Notes: generated by a model from the sequence alone, not told the origin. Numbered from the stretch's first letter, positions 45,358 through 53,240 are shown. The stretch: 64,000 nt of DNA from Curtobacterium sp. MCLR17_007 (GCF_003234655.2 NZ_CP126271.1:620001-684000); one strand, 5' to 3'. Numbers and translations are program-made.

Positions 45358-47147
45358 GCGGCGTCCCGATCGGCGACCACGGGCTCGTCGATCCCGATGG
45401 CATCCCCGGTGCCGAACTCGACCTGACGACCGTGTCCGCCGCGGCGACGACGATCTCGGGCGGCGGCGAGGCGATGCGCACCGTCGCCGACGAGATCCCC
45501 GGCAAGTGGCAGGCGCTCGCCGGGGTGTACGAGGCACCTGAGTCCGGCCAGGTCCTGACGTTGATGGACCCCGTGGTCGACGACACCCACACGATCGGCA
45601 CCGCTGCCCGCGGTGTGGCCAAGGCGCTCGACACGTACGCATCCGACGCGGCCGGACCGAAGAAACAGCTGGACGACCTGCGCGTCGAGGCCACGGCGTT
45701 CGTCGCCCGCGTCCGGGGCGGCGTGCCGAAGGCGACCTCGCCCTACACGACCACGACCGCGCCGCAGGTCGACGGCTCGTGGAACGCCTACGGCGCGACC
45801 CGCTCCGACGCCCCGCCGGAGAAGACGACCGTTCCCTGGTACGAGGACGTCGTCACCAAGCACGAGAACGACGACATCATCCGGCGGATCAACACGCAGG
45901 TGGCGCTGCTCGAACAGGCGCAGGCAGACTGCGCGACCGCGATCAAGACCGCGTCCGGGGCGTCTCTGAAGGGTGCGTACGTCGCCCCCACCGAGAACGA
46001 CCTCAACGCGCGCGGCATCGACCTGCCGTGGAGCAAGCCCGGCACTGCCGAGGGCAAGACCTGTGGCGAGCAGTTCTCCGAGGGTGCGACCGACGAACTG
46101 CTCAACTCGCTCGAGAGCGGCATCCACATGCTCGGGTTCGACAACCAGGGTGACTGGTCGACGGACACCCTCGGGTCGACGTGGGGCGGGGTCGTCGACG
46201 GCGCGGCCACCATCGGGCTGTTCCTGTCGCCGTTCGCGTGGCTCGATGCGGCGCTCGACCCGAAGGGGGACGCGGCGAAGGCGCACGACGCCGCTGGCAA
46301 GGCGCTCGGGGACTGGTGGAGCGGCGCGCAGGAGCACCCGGGCGCTGCCGCGGGCGCCGCCGCGATGGGCTTCGGGCTCGGCCTGGCCGGACCCGGAGGG
46401 CTCGCGAAGGACACCGCGAAGGCGACCGAGCTGGCCGAGGGGCTGGGCAAGCTCGGACTGCACGGGCTGAGCCGCGACGTCCGTTCCTGGGTCGAGAACG
46501 GCGCGTCGAAGCAGAGCGTCGACGCGCTGCACGACCTGGTCGACCGGACGTACCGGGACTACGCGGGCAGCGACGACTTCACGCCGGGGCTCGGCAAGGG
46601 TGACGGCTCCTTCGACCAGATGCTGCGCGGCGAGATGGCCCAGTTCGCGGACGAGCACCCCGACCTGCTGCGACCGCACGACGAGGCCTCGTTGCCGCAC
46701 GGGGTCGAGTCGAAGCCGTTCACCGCCGCCGGAGGGCTGCAGGCCGCCGAGCAGGCGGGCGGGCACACGCTCGAGCGGCACGTCCGGACAGACCTCCACG
46801 GGAAGGAGCTCGACGACTGGATCCGGTCCCGGAACAACGGAACGACTCCGAACAGCACCTACACGCTTCCCGTCGATCACGTCGACCGGCTGGTCGCGAA
46901 CAACCTGGACTTCAACCACGGTGCGATCCAGGAGTGGTTGCGCTCGAACCAGGGGCCGGGCAAGCCGACACCGACCGAAGGATTCGATTGGCCGGCCGAT
47001 CGCGTCGTGGGCCGCGGATACGAACCAGGTCGGGTCCCGCCGATGAATGACGACACCGTGGTTCGCGTCGTGCTTCGTTGGAATCCCGGCGGCGAGCCGC
47101 CGTACCGGGTCATTACCAGCTATCCGAAGGCGACGGTGGAGAATTGA
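45354..47147 (+). CDS. Polymorphic toxin with C-terminal CdiA-CT-type RNase A domain
   Basis: A 597-aa protein. The N-terminal helical region (about 15-125) includes EIPGKWQALAGVYEAPESGQVL, typical of WXG-like export modules. A central region with two hydrophobic stretches (about 280-300 and 332-350) follows. The C-terminal 130 residues are a bacterial RNase A-fold toxin: GGHTLERHV (His471/His476), WIRSR, ...TVVRVVLR and VITSYP (Thr588, Tyr590), matching the His...Arg...Thr-x-Tyr layout reported for the Yersinia kristensenii CDI toxin. It would degrade RNA in neighbouring cells. Both ends are coupled to neighbours by overlapping codons. Delivery by an ESX-type system is inferred; no secretion ATPase is in view. 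Confidence 0.85.
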   Translation: MSGVPIGDHGLVDPDGIPGAELDLTTVSAAATTISGGGEAMRTVADEIPGKWQALAGVYEAPESGQVLTLMDPVVDDTHTIGTAARGVAKALDTYASDAAGPKKQLDDLRVEATAFVARVRGGVPKATSPYTTTTAPQVDGSWNAYGATRSDAPPEKTTVPWYEDVVTKHENDDIIRRINTQVALLEQAQADCATAIKTASGASLKGAYVAPTENDLNARGIDLPWSKPGTAEGKTCGEQFSEGATDELLNSLESGIHMLGFDNQGDWSTDTLGSTWGGVVDGAATIGLFLSPFAWLDAALDPKGDAAKAHDAAGKALGDWWSGAQEHPGAAAGAAAMGFGLGLAGPGGLAKDTAKATELAEGLGKLGLHGLSRDVRSWVENGASKQSVDALHDLVDRTYRDYAGSDDFTPGLGKGDGSFDQMLRGEMAQFADEHPDLLRPHDEASLPHGVESKPFTAAGGLQAAEQAGGHTLERHVRTDLHGKELDDWIRSRNNGTTPNSTYTLPVDHVDRLVANNLDFNHGAIQEWLRSNQGPGKPTPTEGFDWPADRVVGRGYEPGRVPPMNDDTVVRVVLRWNPGGEPPYRVITSYPKATVEN

Positions 47148-47467
47148 ATGACGACGAGCGACGGGCGCTCATCGCCAAGGTCCCCCATGTCCGGAATCTG
47201 CTCGGAGCCGTGTTCAACTATGACTGGGACCTGGACCACGAGGATGCTGAGGCCGCCTACGCGTCGGTGTTCGACGACCTCGGTGCTGAAGCGCGAGCCG
47301 AGTACGAGCGTGAGGCGCAGTTACTCGAGCGGGAGCTGACGTCTGAGACCGACGTGCAGGAGTTCCTGAACTTCGTCGGATCCGGGCTCGCGCCCAGTTT
47401 GCACCTCGGAGTGCCGCTCGCCGACTGGCCGCGGTCCCTGGTCCGCAGGATCAGGCAGTCGACGTGA
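47144..47467 (+). CDS. Immunity protein, CdiI_2-like (probable partner of the toxin)
   Basis: A 107-aa acidic helical protein with the array's shared core (LLGAVFNYDWDLDHEDAEAAY), like CDI immunity proteins. The reading frame can start only at TTG 47144, which overlaps the toxin stop (TTGA). An ATG at 47148 has a well-placed GGAG but reads out of frame; compared with the paralogue at 47816 about seven bases are missing there. So it is either translated by termination-reinitiation at TTG or damaged. Confidence 0.75.
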   Translation: MNDDERRALIAKVPHVRNLLGAVFNYDWDLDHEDAEAAYASVFDDLGAEARAEYEREAQLLERELTSETDVQEFLNFVGSGLAPSLHLGVPLADWPRSLVRRIRQST

Positions 47468-47538
47468 GCGACGAGGAAATCGGACTCCGCCGCACGTGGT
47501 TGGACGCGCTCGTCGAGCGGCTGGCTCAGGGACTGTGA
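47464..47538 (+). pseudogene. C-terminal remnant of an immunity gene
   Basis: Twenty-four codons (VSDEEIGLRRTWLDALVERL...) from GTG to TGA, overlapping both neighbours by GTGA. It matches only the last 20 or so residues of the immunity family (compare GLTPKTWLDALVARL at the end of the gene at 47816). The rest of the gene is gone, yet the stop-start chain is intact. Confidence 0.7.
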
Positions 47539-47819
47539 ACCGGAGTGGAGAGCACCACGAGCTCATTCGTTGCACGTCCGACATCCACGACTTCCTGGCC
47601 GGGGACTTCAATCCCAACAGCGACCACCCCGACGCAGAAGCGGTGAACGCCGAAGTCCTCGATTGGCCCGCTGATCGCATGGTTGGGCGCGGTTTCAACC
47701 CATCACGGGTGCCGCCGATGAGCGACAGCACCGTGGTGCACGCGGTCCTCAAGTACGACACATCTCAGCAGCCTCCGTGCGTCGTCCTGACGTCGTACCC
47801 GATCGGGGAGATGGGATGA
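47535..47819 (+). pseudogene. Chimera: immunity N-terminus joined to toxin RNase C-terminus
   Basis: A 94-codon open frame. Residues 1-40 (HHELIRCTSDIHDFLAGDFN...HPDAEAV) match the immunity family; residues 42-94 (LDWPADRMVGRGFNPSRVPP...VLTSYP) match the toxin C-terminus (FDWPADRVVGRGYEPGRVPP...VITSYP). The toxin part keeps the Thr-x-Tyr strand but lacks the His/Arg half, so it should not be catalytic. The join lies at the shared TCGATTGGCC stretch. Started by GTG overlapping the remnant before it; stop overlaps the next ATG. Confidence 0.8.
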
Positions 47820-48145
47820 CGCGGAGCGACGACTATCGAGAACTCGTCCGTTGGGTTCCCCTGATCCGGAGCCTCCTGGCCGCGTCCTTCAACTACGACT
47901 GGATGCTCGATCACCCCACGGCCGAGTCCGTCTACGACGACGTCTTCTCCGGGATCTCGGAAGCAGAACGCAAGGAGTACCTCGACCAGGCCACAGTGCT
48001 CCAAGAGCACCTTCGCGACGACGATGCAGTCGCTGGGTTCCTCAGCTTCGTTCACACGGGCCTCGTGCCGCAGTTGGACTTCGGGCTGACGCCGAAGACT
48101 TGGCTGGACGCACTCGTCGCGCGCCTGGAGAACTCGTCGGGATGA
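47816..48145 (+). CDS. Immunity protein, CdiI_2-like (orphan cassette)
   Basis: A 109-aa acidic protein, intact copy of the family: MTRSDDYRELVRWVPLIRSL, SFNYDWMLDHPTAESVY, and a terminal GLTPKTWLDALVARL. GGGGAG precedes the ATG, which overlaps the chimera stop (ATGA). It would guard against the toxin whose fragment precedes it. Confidence 0.78.
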   Translation: MTRSDDYRELVRWVPLIRSLLAASFNYDWMLDHPTAESVYDDVFSGISEAERKEYLDQATVLQEHLRDDDAVAGFLSFVHTGLVPQLDFGLTPKTWLDALVARLENSSG

Positions 48146-48171
48146 ACCAACAGCAGATCGAGATCAGGTGA
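48142..48171 (+). CDS. Nine-residue bridging ORF (MNQQQIEIR)
   Basis: ATG overlaps the stop of the immunity gene before it, and its TGA overlaps the GTG of the next (ATGA then GTGA). Too short for a function; it seems to keep ribosomes moving across an otherwise untranslated gap. Translation is inferred from the overlaps only. Confidence 0.5.
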   Translation: MNQQQIEIR

Positions 48172-48797
48172 CGACTTCTCCGGAACGTCTCCGTGAACTC
48201 GGACGTCTCGCACCGCACATTTACGACTTCCTGGCCGCAGACTTCAACGTCGACTGGGACCTCGACCATCTCGATGCAGAAGCTGTGTACCGGAACGTCC
48301 TCGATGGACTCCTACCGTCCGAGCGGACGCTGTATCTCTTCGAGGCCCACCTGCTCCGCAATGCGCTGACGGACGACGAGAACGACACCGAGCGTCGCGT
48401 GGTCGTAGACGATTGCTTCATACCCCTACTACGAGGTGTGCACCTCGTACCCGATGAGATGAGACCCGTGGACCTCGACGAACTCACAGCGCGCTTTCCG
48501 CGCTTCTGGACACTGATCGGCGGGTACTTCAACGACGACTGGCGCGACGACTACGAAACGGCTGAGGGCGTGTATGACGACGCACTCCGCCGGATGACCC
48601 GCAGCAAAGTCGAGCAACTCGACGCTGAGCTGGAGTCCATTGCCGTTGACTTCCCGACCGGTGATGACGTTGAGCGTCTGCTCGACGCACTGGGCACCGG
48701 ACTCGACCCCTTGCTCGACACCGGCCGAACCCCGGCTCAGTGGCTCGAGGATCTTCGGCGGTACGTGCGTGGCGATCTTGGTGCTCGTACCTCATGA
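48168..48797 (+). CDS. Tandem two-domain immunity protein
   Basis: A 209-aa acidic protein with two copies of the immunity fold in line: residues 8-90 (APHIYDFLAADFNVDWDLDHLDAEAVY) and 105-203 (FPRFWTLIGGYFNDDWRDDYETAEGVY ... GRTPAQWLEDLRRYV). The first copy lacks the usual WL terminal helix. GC content is clearly lower than flanking genes. It may neutralise two toxin variants or be an accidental fusion that works. Confidence 0.75.
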   Translation: MTTSPERLRELGRLAPHIYDFLAADFNVDWDLDHLDAEAVYRNVLDGLLPSERTLYLFEAHLLRNALTDDENDTERRVVVDDCFIPLLRGVHLVPDEMRPVDLDELTARFPRFWTLIGGYFNDDWRDDYETAEGVYDDALRRMTRSKVEQLDAELESIAVDFPTGDDVERLLDALGTGLDPLLDTGRTPAQWLEDLRRYVRGDLGARTS

Positions 48798-48884
48798 GGG
48801 TGCTGACCTGCGATGGGCGGGAGCGGGGATGGACCCCGCGCACGCGACAATGACCCACCTCACGACCTCGATGAAGGAGCACGA

Positions 48885-49478
48885 ATGAGCCACAGCGTCA
48901 GGACCGGCACGTCGGTCTTCACCGGCGGGACCGACGACGCCAACCGGATCGTCGCGTACGCCCTCGACGCCAATCACCTGCGGATCCGCGCCTGGGTCGC
49001 CGAGGACTGTCCGAAACCCCTCCGGATCTACGCCGTCCCCGGTGGGGTCACGGGGCGCGGCATGCCGTTCGGGACGATCCAGGACCTCGACGCCGTGCGG
49101 GTGGTCCTGACCGCGGCACCGGACCGGCCGACGGGCTACACCGTGCTGACGGCATACCCGGCGCCGGCCAGCATCACCGCGACGAACTTCACCGCGTTCG
49201 ACGACTTCGTCGGTGCGTACTTCCACCAGGACTGGGCCGACGCGCCGTACGGGGGACCGGACGCGCTGGAACACTCCCTGGCGATCAGCTCGCCCGATGA
49301 GCAGCGCGCGCTGTTGGCCGACGTGCGTGACCTCGACGAGGCGCTGCCCGACGCGGCGGCGCTCGGCGGACGGCTGGTCGAACTCGACTGCAACTACGTA
49401 CCCGAGGACGACGGGCTGGACGACCGGACATGGCTGCGGCAGGTGGCGGAGCGCCTCGAGCAGGAACTCGCCGCCTGA
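48885..49478 (+). CDS. Toxin-remnant / immunity fusion protein
   Basis: A 197-aa protein. Residues 1-95 are the second half of a CdiA-CT RNase A domain (TGTSVFTGG..., ALDANHLRIRAWV, VTGRG, VRVVLTAA, TVLTAYP with Thr89/Tyr91) without the N-terminal catalytic His/Arg helix. Residues 101-197 are an immunity domain (FTAFDDFVGAYFHQDWADAPY ... DDRTWLRQVAERL). It has its own strong SD (AAGGAG) and starts 87 bp after the previous gene, so it is expressed independently of coupling. Could be a self-bound decoy or immunity protein; enzymatic activity is unlikely. Confidence 0.72.
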   Translation: MSHSVRTGTSVFTGGTDDANRIVAYALDANHLRIRAWVAEDCPKPLRIYAVPGGVTGRGMPFGTIQDLDAVRVVLTAAPDRPTGYTVLTAYPAPASITATNFTAFDDFVGAYFHQDWADAPYGGPDALEHSLAISSPDEQRALLADVRDLDEALPDAAALGGRLVELDCNYVPEDDGLDDRTWLRQVAERLEQELAA

Positions 49479-49488
49479 CCGGAATCGC

Positions 49489-49734
49489 TCAGGCGGTGCG
49501 GAACGACCCGGTCACGGTGCGGAACGAGCCGGTGACGGTGCGGTTCGACGCGGTCACCGTGCCGCCACGACGGAACTGTGTGTCGACGAAGCGACCGAGC
49601 CGACCGGTGACCGGCACGCCCGTGTAGGTCCCGACGGATGCAGGAGTGCCGGCGCCGACGTAGGTGCCGAGCTCGTCGCGGTCCGCGATGCCGGAGACGA
49701 AGCTGCCGCCGAAGGGGGTGGTGGTGGTCGTCAT
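49489..49734 (-). CDS. Small Thr/Gly-rich repeat protein, unknown
   Basis: An 81-aa protein without membrane segments. It ends in two TVTGSFR repeats and carries FGGSFVSGIADRDELGTYVGAG. No family recognised. AGGAG precedes the ATG at 49734 and a good promoter lies upstream (49811-49839), so it is likely expressed. Convergent with the toxin/immunity array. Confidence 0.65.
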   Translation of the reverse strand: MTTTTTPFGGSFVSGIADRDELGTYVGAGTPASVGTYTGVPVTGRLGRFVDTQFRRGGTVTASNRTVTGSFRTVTGSFRTA

Positions 49735-49810
49735 GGGGATCTCCTCGGGTGTGGAGACGCCGCCGATGGCGCCGGTCCGACGCCCCGAGCGCCGTCGACT
49801 GGTGTCCACC

Positions 49811-49839
49811 ACCGTACGCTGCTGTCTTGTATGATGCAA
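49811..49839 (-). promoter_or_regulatory. Promoter of the small repeat protein gene
   Basis: Reading the minus strand: TTGCAT (complement of 49834-49839), 17-bp spacer, TACGGT (complement of 49811-49816). The -35 lies in an AT-rich patch with GTATGATGCAAAAC. Confidence 0.55.
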
Positions 49840-49862
49840 AACAACGGCGTGTCCGCCTGATC

Positions 49863-50531
49863 TCAGGCCACGAGCTCGCAGAAGCTCCGACCGGCTGCGG
49901 TCCAGCTCGACCGCGGCTCGAGCCCGGCGGCGAGCGCATGCCGGCGCAGCGCGTCGAGCCCGACCTCGGCCCACGGGAACTCGTCGCTCTCGTGGCCGTC
50001 CGCGTCCACGACGCGCGCCTGGTACGAGCGGTCCGCGGCCCGGTCGGTGTGGGTCTCGACGACCACCCGACCGCCGACACGGACGATGTCGCGACAGCGG
50101 GCGAGCAGGGCGACGGGGTCGCCGCCGATGCCGATGTTGCCGTCGAGGACGAGTGCGGTGTCCCAACGGCCCTCTTCGGGGACGGCCTCGAACACGGAGC
50201 CCTGCACCGCGCGGCCGCCCGAGCGCTGCGCGATCGCGACGGCCTCGGCGGACACGTCCACACCGAGCGACGGGATGCCGAGTGCGCGTGCGGCGACGAG
50301 CATCCGGCCGGGGCCGCAGCCGATGTCGATGACCGGGCCGTCGACGCCGTCGAGCAGCGAGCGGTCGACGCGGTCGGCCGCGGCGCTCCACCGGCCGACG
50401 TCCATCGTGACGGCGAGGTCGGGGCGGTCGGTGTCGGTCAGGCGCAGGCGCCCGTCCGAACGCAGGGCGCGCGCGTAGGGCTCGTCGCCGCCGGTGCCGA
50501 ACGTGACGGCGGTCTGGGTGGTGTCGGTCAT
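49863..50531 (-). CDS. Class I SAM-dependent methyltransferase
   Basis: A 222-aa methyltransferase: motif I VIDIGCGPGRMLVAAR (about 68-83), acidic loop GVDVSAE (about 92), and VLDGNIGIGGDP motif IV region. Its ATG overlaps the stop of the DUF2064 gene (ATGA), so the GT2-DUF2064-methyltransferase genes form one coupled operon; it probably acts on the same small glycoconjugate or metabolite. Confidence 0.87.
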   Translation of the reverse strand: MTDTTQTAVTFGTGGDEPYARALRSDGRLRLTDTDRPDLAVTMDVGRWSAAADRVDRSLLDGVDGPVIDIGCGPGRMLVAARALGIPSLGVDVSAEAVAIAQRSGGRAVQGSVFEAVPEEGRWDTALVLDGNIGIGGDPVALLARCRDIVRVGGRVVVETHTDRAADRSYQARVVDADGHESDEFPWAEVGLDALRRHALAAGLEPRSSWTAAGRSFCELVA

Positions 50532-51178
50532 CGGGAGCCTCCGGTGGTGAGGACGGACGGGCTGGCGGCGAGGGCCGCGGCGAACGCGGAGTCGGGTGCG
50601 AGCTGGGCGACGCGGTGGGCGTCGTCGATCAGGTCGACGTCGAGCAGGGTGGGCAGGGTCCCGATGTCGAGTCCGGCGTCGACCAGGCGTGCGCGCTGCA
50701 CTGCGCCGGTGTCGTCCTGGGACATCGGGACGCCGCGGAGGTACGTGCCGTCGGGGTCGCGGAGGTACAGCGACCAGAAGCCACCGTCCTCGGCGGGTCC
50801 GAACCACGCGTCGCGCTCGGGGGCCTCGAGCACCGGCGCGACGTCGTCGGCCGAGAACTGCGGGGTGTCCATGCCGACCAGCAGCGTGGGACCGGTCATG
50901 GTGTCGAACAGGAAGCCGAGTCGCTCGTCGAGGCCGCCGCCCGGCTGGTGCAGCACGTCGAAGCCAGCGGCCGCGTCGGGGACGACGTCACCGTCGAAGA
51001 ACAGCACGCGGCGCGTGACGGGCAGCGCCTGCACGGTGCGCAGGGTGTCGTCGAGGCTGGCGGCAGCGACGCGCGCTGCCCCCTCGGCGGTGATGGCCGG
51101 TGCCAGGCGGGTCTTGACCTTGCCGGGCAGGCACTCCTTGGCGATCACGACCACCGTGACGTCGTCGACGGCGGTCAT
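50528..51178 (-). CDS. DUF2064 (TIGR04282) glycosyltransferase-A-like protein
   Basis: A 216-aa protein with the DUF2064 signature: VVIAKECLPGKVKTRLAP (10-27), VGMDTPQFSADDV, and GPAEDGGFWSLYL. The fold is that of nucleotide-sugar transferases; members in cyanobacteria are linked to arsenosugar synthesis, but most are uncharacterised. Coupled by ATGA overlaps on both sides. Confidence 0.87.
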   Translation of the reverse strand: MTAVDDVTVVVIAKECLPGKVKTRLAPAITAEGAARVAAASLDDTLRTVQALPVTRRVLFFDGDVVPDAAAGFDVLHQPGGGLDERLGFLFDTMTGPTLLVGMDTPQFSADDVAPVLEAPERDAWFGPAEDGGFWSLYLRDPDGTYLRGVPMSQDDTGAVQRARLVDAGLDIGTLPTLLDVDLIDDAHRVAQLAPDSAFAAALAASPSVLTTGGSR

Positions 51179-51954
51179 GCGTTCGTCCCTTCGGGAGCGG
51201 GAGCGGGAGCGGGAGCGGGAGCCGGGGCAGCAGCGGCCGCGGGGTGCGCAGCCGGAGCCGGAGCAGGGGCCGGCGCGACCGTGCGCACCCGGGCCTCCTG
51301 TCGGTACTTCCGCAACAGACGGGACATGTCGCGCACCGCATTGATCGTGCCGCGCAGCGTGCCGGTCACCTTGCTGTCGCCGATGCGCTGCTCGTACCCG
51401 ATGTCGGACTCGTCGACCCGCCACCCCGCGGCGTGCGCGGCGAGCACCATCTCGAGCGGGTAGCCGCTGCGGCGGTCCTGCAGGTCGAGGGCGACCAGGT
51501 CGGCGCGGCGCATCACGCGCATCGGGCCGAGGTCGCGCAGCTTGTACCCGGTCGCCCGGCGCATCAGGACGGCGAGCACGCGGTTGGCGAAGCGGGCGTG
51601 GGGTGCCCACGCGGCTGGGGTCGTCGGCACGCGGCGGCCGAGTGCCAGGTCCGTGGAGCCGGTGGCGACGCGGGCGACGAGCGGGGGGAGCTCAGCGGGG
51701 TCCATCGAGGCGTCGGCGTCACAGAACGCGACGTACTCGGCGGTCGCAGCGGCGACGCCGGCAGCGCATGCCGATCCGAAGCCGCGTCGGGTCTCGGTGA
51801 CGACGAGGGCGCCGTGGGCGCGCGCCACGTCGGCGGAGCCGTCGGTCGAGCCGTTGTCGACGACGATCGCGCGGTAGCCGTCGGGCAGCCGGCCGATCAC
51901 CTTCGGCAAGGCATCTGCCTCGTCCAGGCACGGAAGGATCACGTCGACGTTCAT
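51175..51954 (-). CDS. Family 2 glycosyltransferase
   Basis: A 259-aa GT-A enzyme of the dolichol-phosphate-sugar synthase kind: VDVILPCLDEADALPKVI, VVDNGSTDGSADVA, and the DAD metal motif in AFCDADASMD. Then LGRRVP and MRVMRRADL. No membrane helices, so a soluble or peripheral enzyme. The C-terminal 30 residues are Pro/Ala repeats from a GAGCGG-type hexamer (51190-51230). ATG at 51954 matches the family start. Confidence 0.87.
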   Translation of the reverse strand: MNVDVILPCLDEADALPKVIGRLPDGYRAIVVDNGSTDGSADVARAHGALVVTETRRGFGSACAAGVAAATAEYVAFCDADASMDPAELPPLVARVATGSTDLALGRRVPTTPAAWAPHARFANRVLAVLMRRATGYKLRDLGPMRVMRRADLVALDLQDRRSGYPLEMVLAAHAAGWRVDESDIGYEQRIGDSKVTGTLRGTINAVRDMSRLLRKYRQEARVRTVAPAPAPAPAAHPAAAAAPAPAPAPAPAPEGTNA

Positions 51955-52103
51955 GTCGACCATTCGGTGCGGTCGATCGTTTCGACGGGAGGGCGTTGCC
52001 ATGCACACCAGGCAACCGGAGCGCGGTCGACGATGCACAGCGAGCCTGTACCCCCTGACCGGTTTCCGTTCAGGTTCACCCCGAACGGGGGGTCACCACC
52101 CGA

Positions 52104-52147
52104 CGGACGGGAGGCTCGTGGCGGGCCCGCCACGAGCCTCCCGTCCG
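52104..52147. terminator. 44-bp perfect palindrome (terminator)
   Basis: Perfect over 22+22 bp with centre GGGCCC, ending in GGACGGGAGGC and its complement. It lies 23 bp after the epimerase stop, before the GT2 operon. As RNA it would form a stem of about 19-20 bp. Confidence 0.85.
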
Positions 52148-52169
52148 GTTGGTGGCCCTGTGGTGTGTC

Positions 52170-53240
52170 TCAGCGCACCGCTGCGCGCAACGGCGCGTCC
52201 GCGAACTCGCGCATGCCCCGCGCGAAGTCGACCTCGGCACGCCAGCCGAGCTCGTCGGCGATCCTCGCCGAGGACGCCGTGACGTGGCGGACGTCGCCGA
52301 GCCGGTACTCGCCCGTCACGACGGGCTCCAGGCCCGCGGTCCCGGCGATCGCAGCCGCCATGTCGCCGATGGTGTGCACGGTGCCCGAGCCGACGTTGTA
52401 CGCGCGGAAGGAGTCGGCGGGCATGGTCCCGGTCGCGCCGATCGACGCGAGGTTCGCCCCGGCGACGTCGTCGACGTGCACGAAGTCACGGCGCTGGCGG
52501 CCGTCCTCGAACACGCGGGGTGCCTCGCCGCGCGCGATCGCGGACCGAAACAGCGACGCGACGCCCGCGTATGGCGTGTTCGCGGGCATGCCCGGGCCGT
52601 ACACGTTGTGGTAGCGGAGCGCGATCGCTCGGCCGCCGGTGGCACGCGACCAGGACGAGGCCAGGTGCTCCTGGGCGACCTTGGTCTGCGCGTAGACGTT
52701 GCGCGGGTCGAGCGCCGCGGACTCGTCGATCAGGCCGGGGACGAGCGGCTGGCCGTCGGGGCCGATCGGGTCGAAGCGGCCGGCGTCCAGGTCCTCGCGG
52801 CGGCGGGCCGGCGGGCGGGTCACTTCGCCGGACGCGGTCGTGTACGCGCCCTCGCCGTAGACGACCATCGAGCTGGCGACGACCAGGCGGCCGATCCCCT
52901 CACGGTCCATCGCGGCGAGCACGTGGGCGGTGCCGGCGTCGTTGCTCGAGACGTAGTCGGGCGCGTCCTGGAAGTCGACGCCGAGACCGACCTTGGCGGC
53001 CTGGTGGCAGACGACCTCGATGCCGTCGAGTGCGGCGTCGAGGGCCACGCGGTCGCGGACGTCGCCGTGCACGACCTCGATGCCGGCGTGCTCGAGTTGG
53101 TGCAGCACGGCGGTCGGGTCCCCGTGGACGTCGGCGCGCAGGGAGTCGAGGACGCGGACCTCGTGCCCGTCGGCCAGGGCGCGGCGGACGATCGCGGAGC
53201 CGATGAAGCCCGCGCCGCCCGTGACGAGCAGGCGGCTCAC
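52170..53240 (-). CDS. NAD-dependent sugar epimerase/dehydratase
   Basis: A 356-aa extended SDR: cofactor motif VTGGAGFIGSAIV (6-18), SSMVVYGEG with catalytic Ser, YAQTKVAQE (Tyr/Lys pair), and YHNVYGPGMP. Probably epimerises or reduces a nucleotide sugar, perhaps the donor for the adjacent GT2. The GTG overlaps the MTAP stop (GTGA), so the two are co-translated. Confidence 0.88.
   Translation of the reverse strand: MSRLLVTGGAGFIGSAIVRRALADGHEVRVLDSLRADVHGDPTAVLHQLEHAGIEVVHGDVRDRVALDAALDGIEVVCHQAAKVGLGVDFQDAPDYVSSNDAGTAHVLAAMDREGIGRLVVASSMVVYGEGAYTTASGEVTRPPARRREDLDAGRFDPIGPDGQPLVPGLIDESAALDPRNVYAQTKVAQEHLASSWSRATGGRAIALRYHNVYGPGMPANTPYAGVASLFRSAIARGEAPRVFEDGRQRRDFVHVDDVAGANLASIGATGTMPADSFRAYNVGSGTVHTIGDMAAAIAGTAGLEPVVTGEYRLGDVRHVTASSARIADELGWRAEVDFARGMREFADAPLRAAVR

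Noticed and set aside
44120..49478. Integrative element or prophage carrying the toxin array
   Set aside because: No integrase, transposase, attachment repeats or phage genes are seen at either edge; only local GC and cassette structure suggest transfer.
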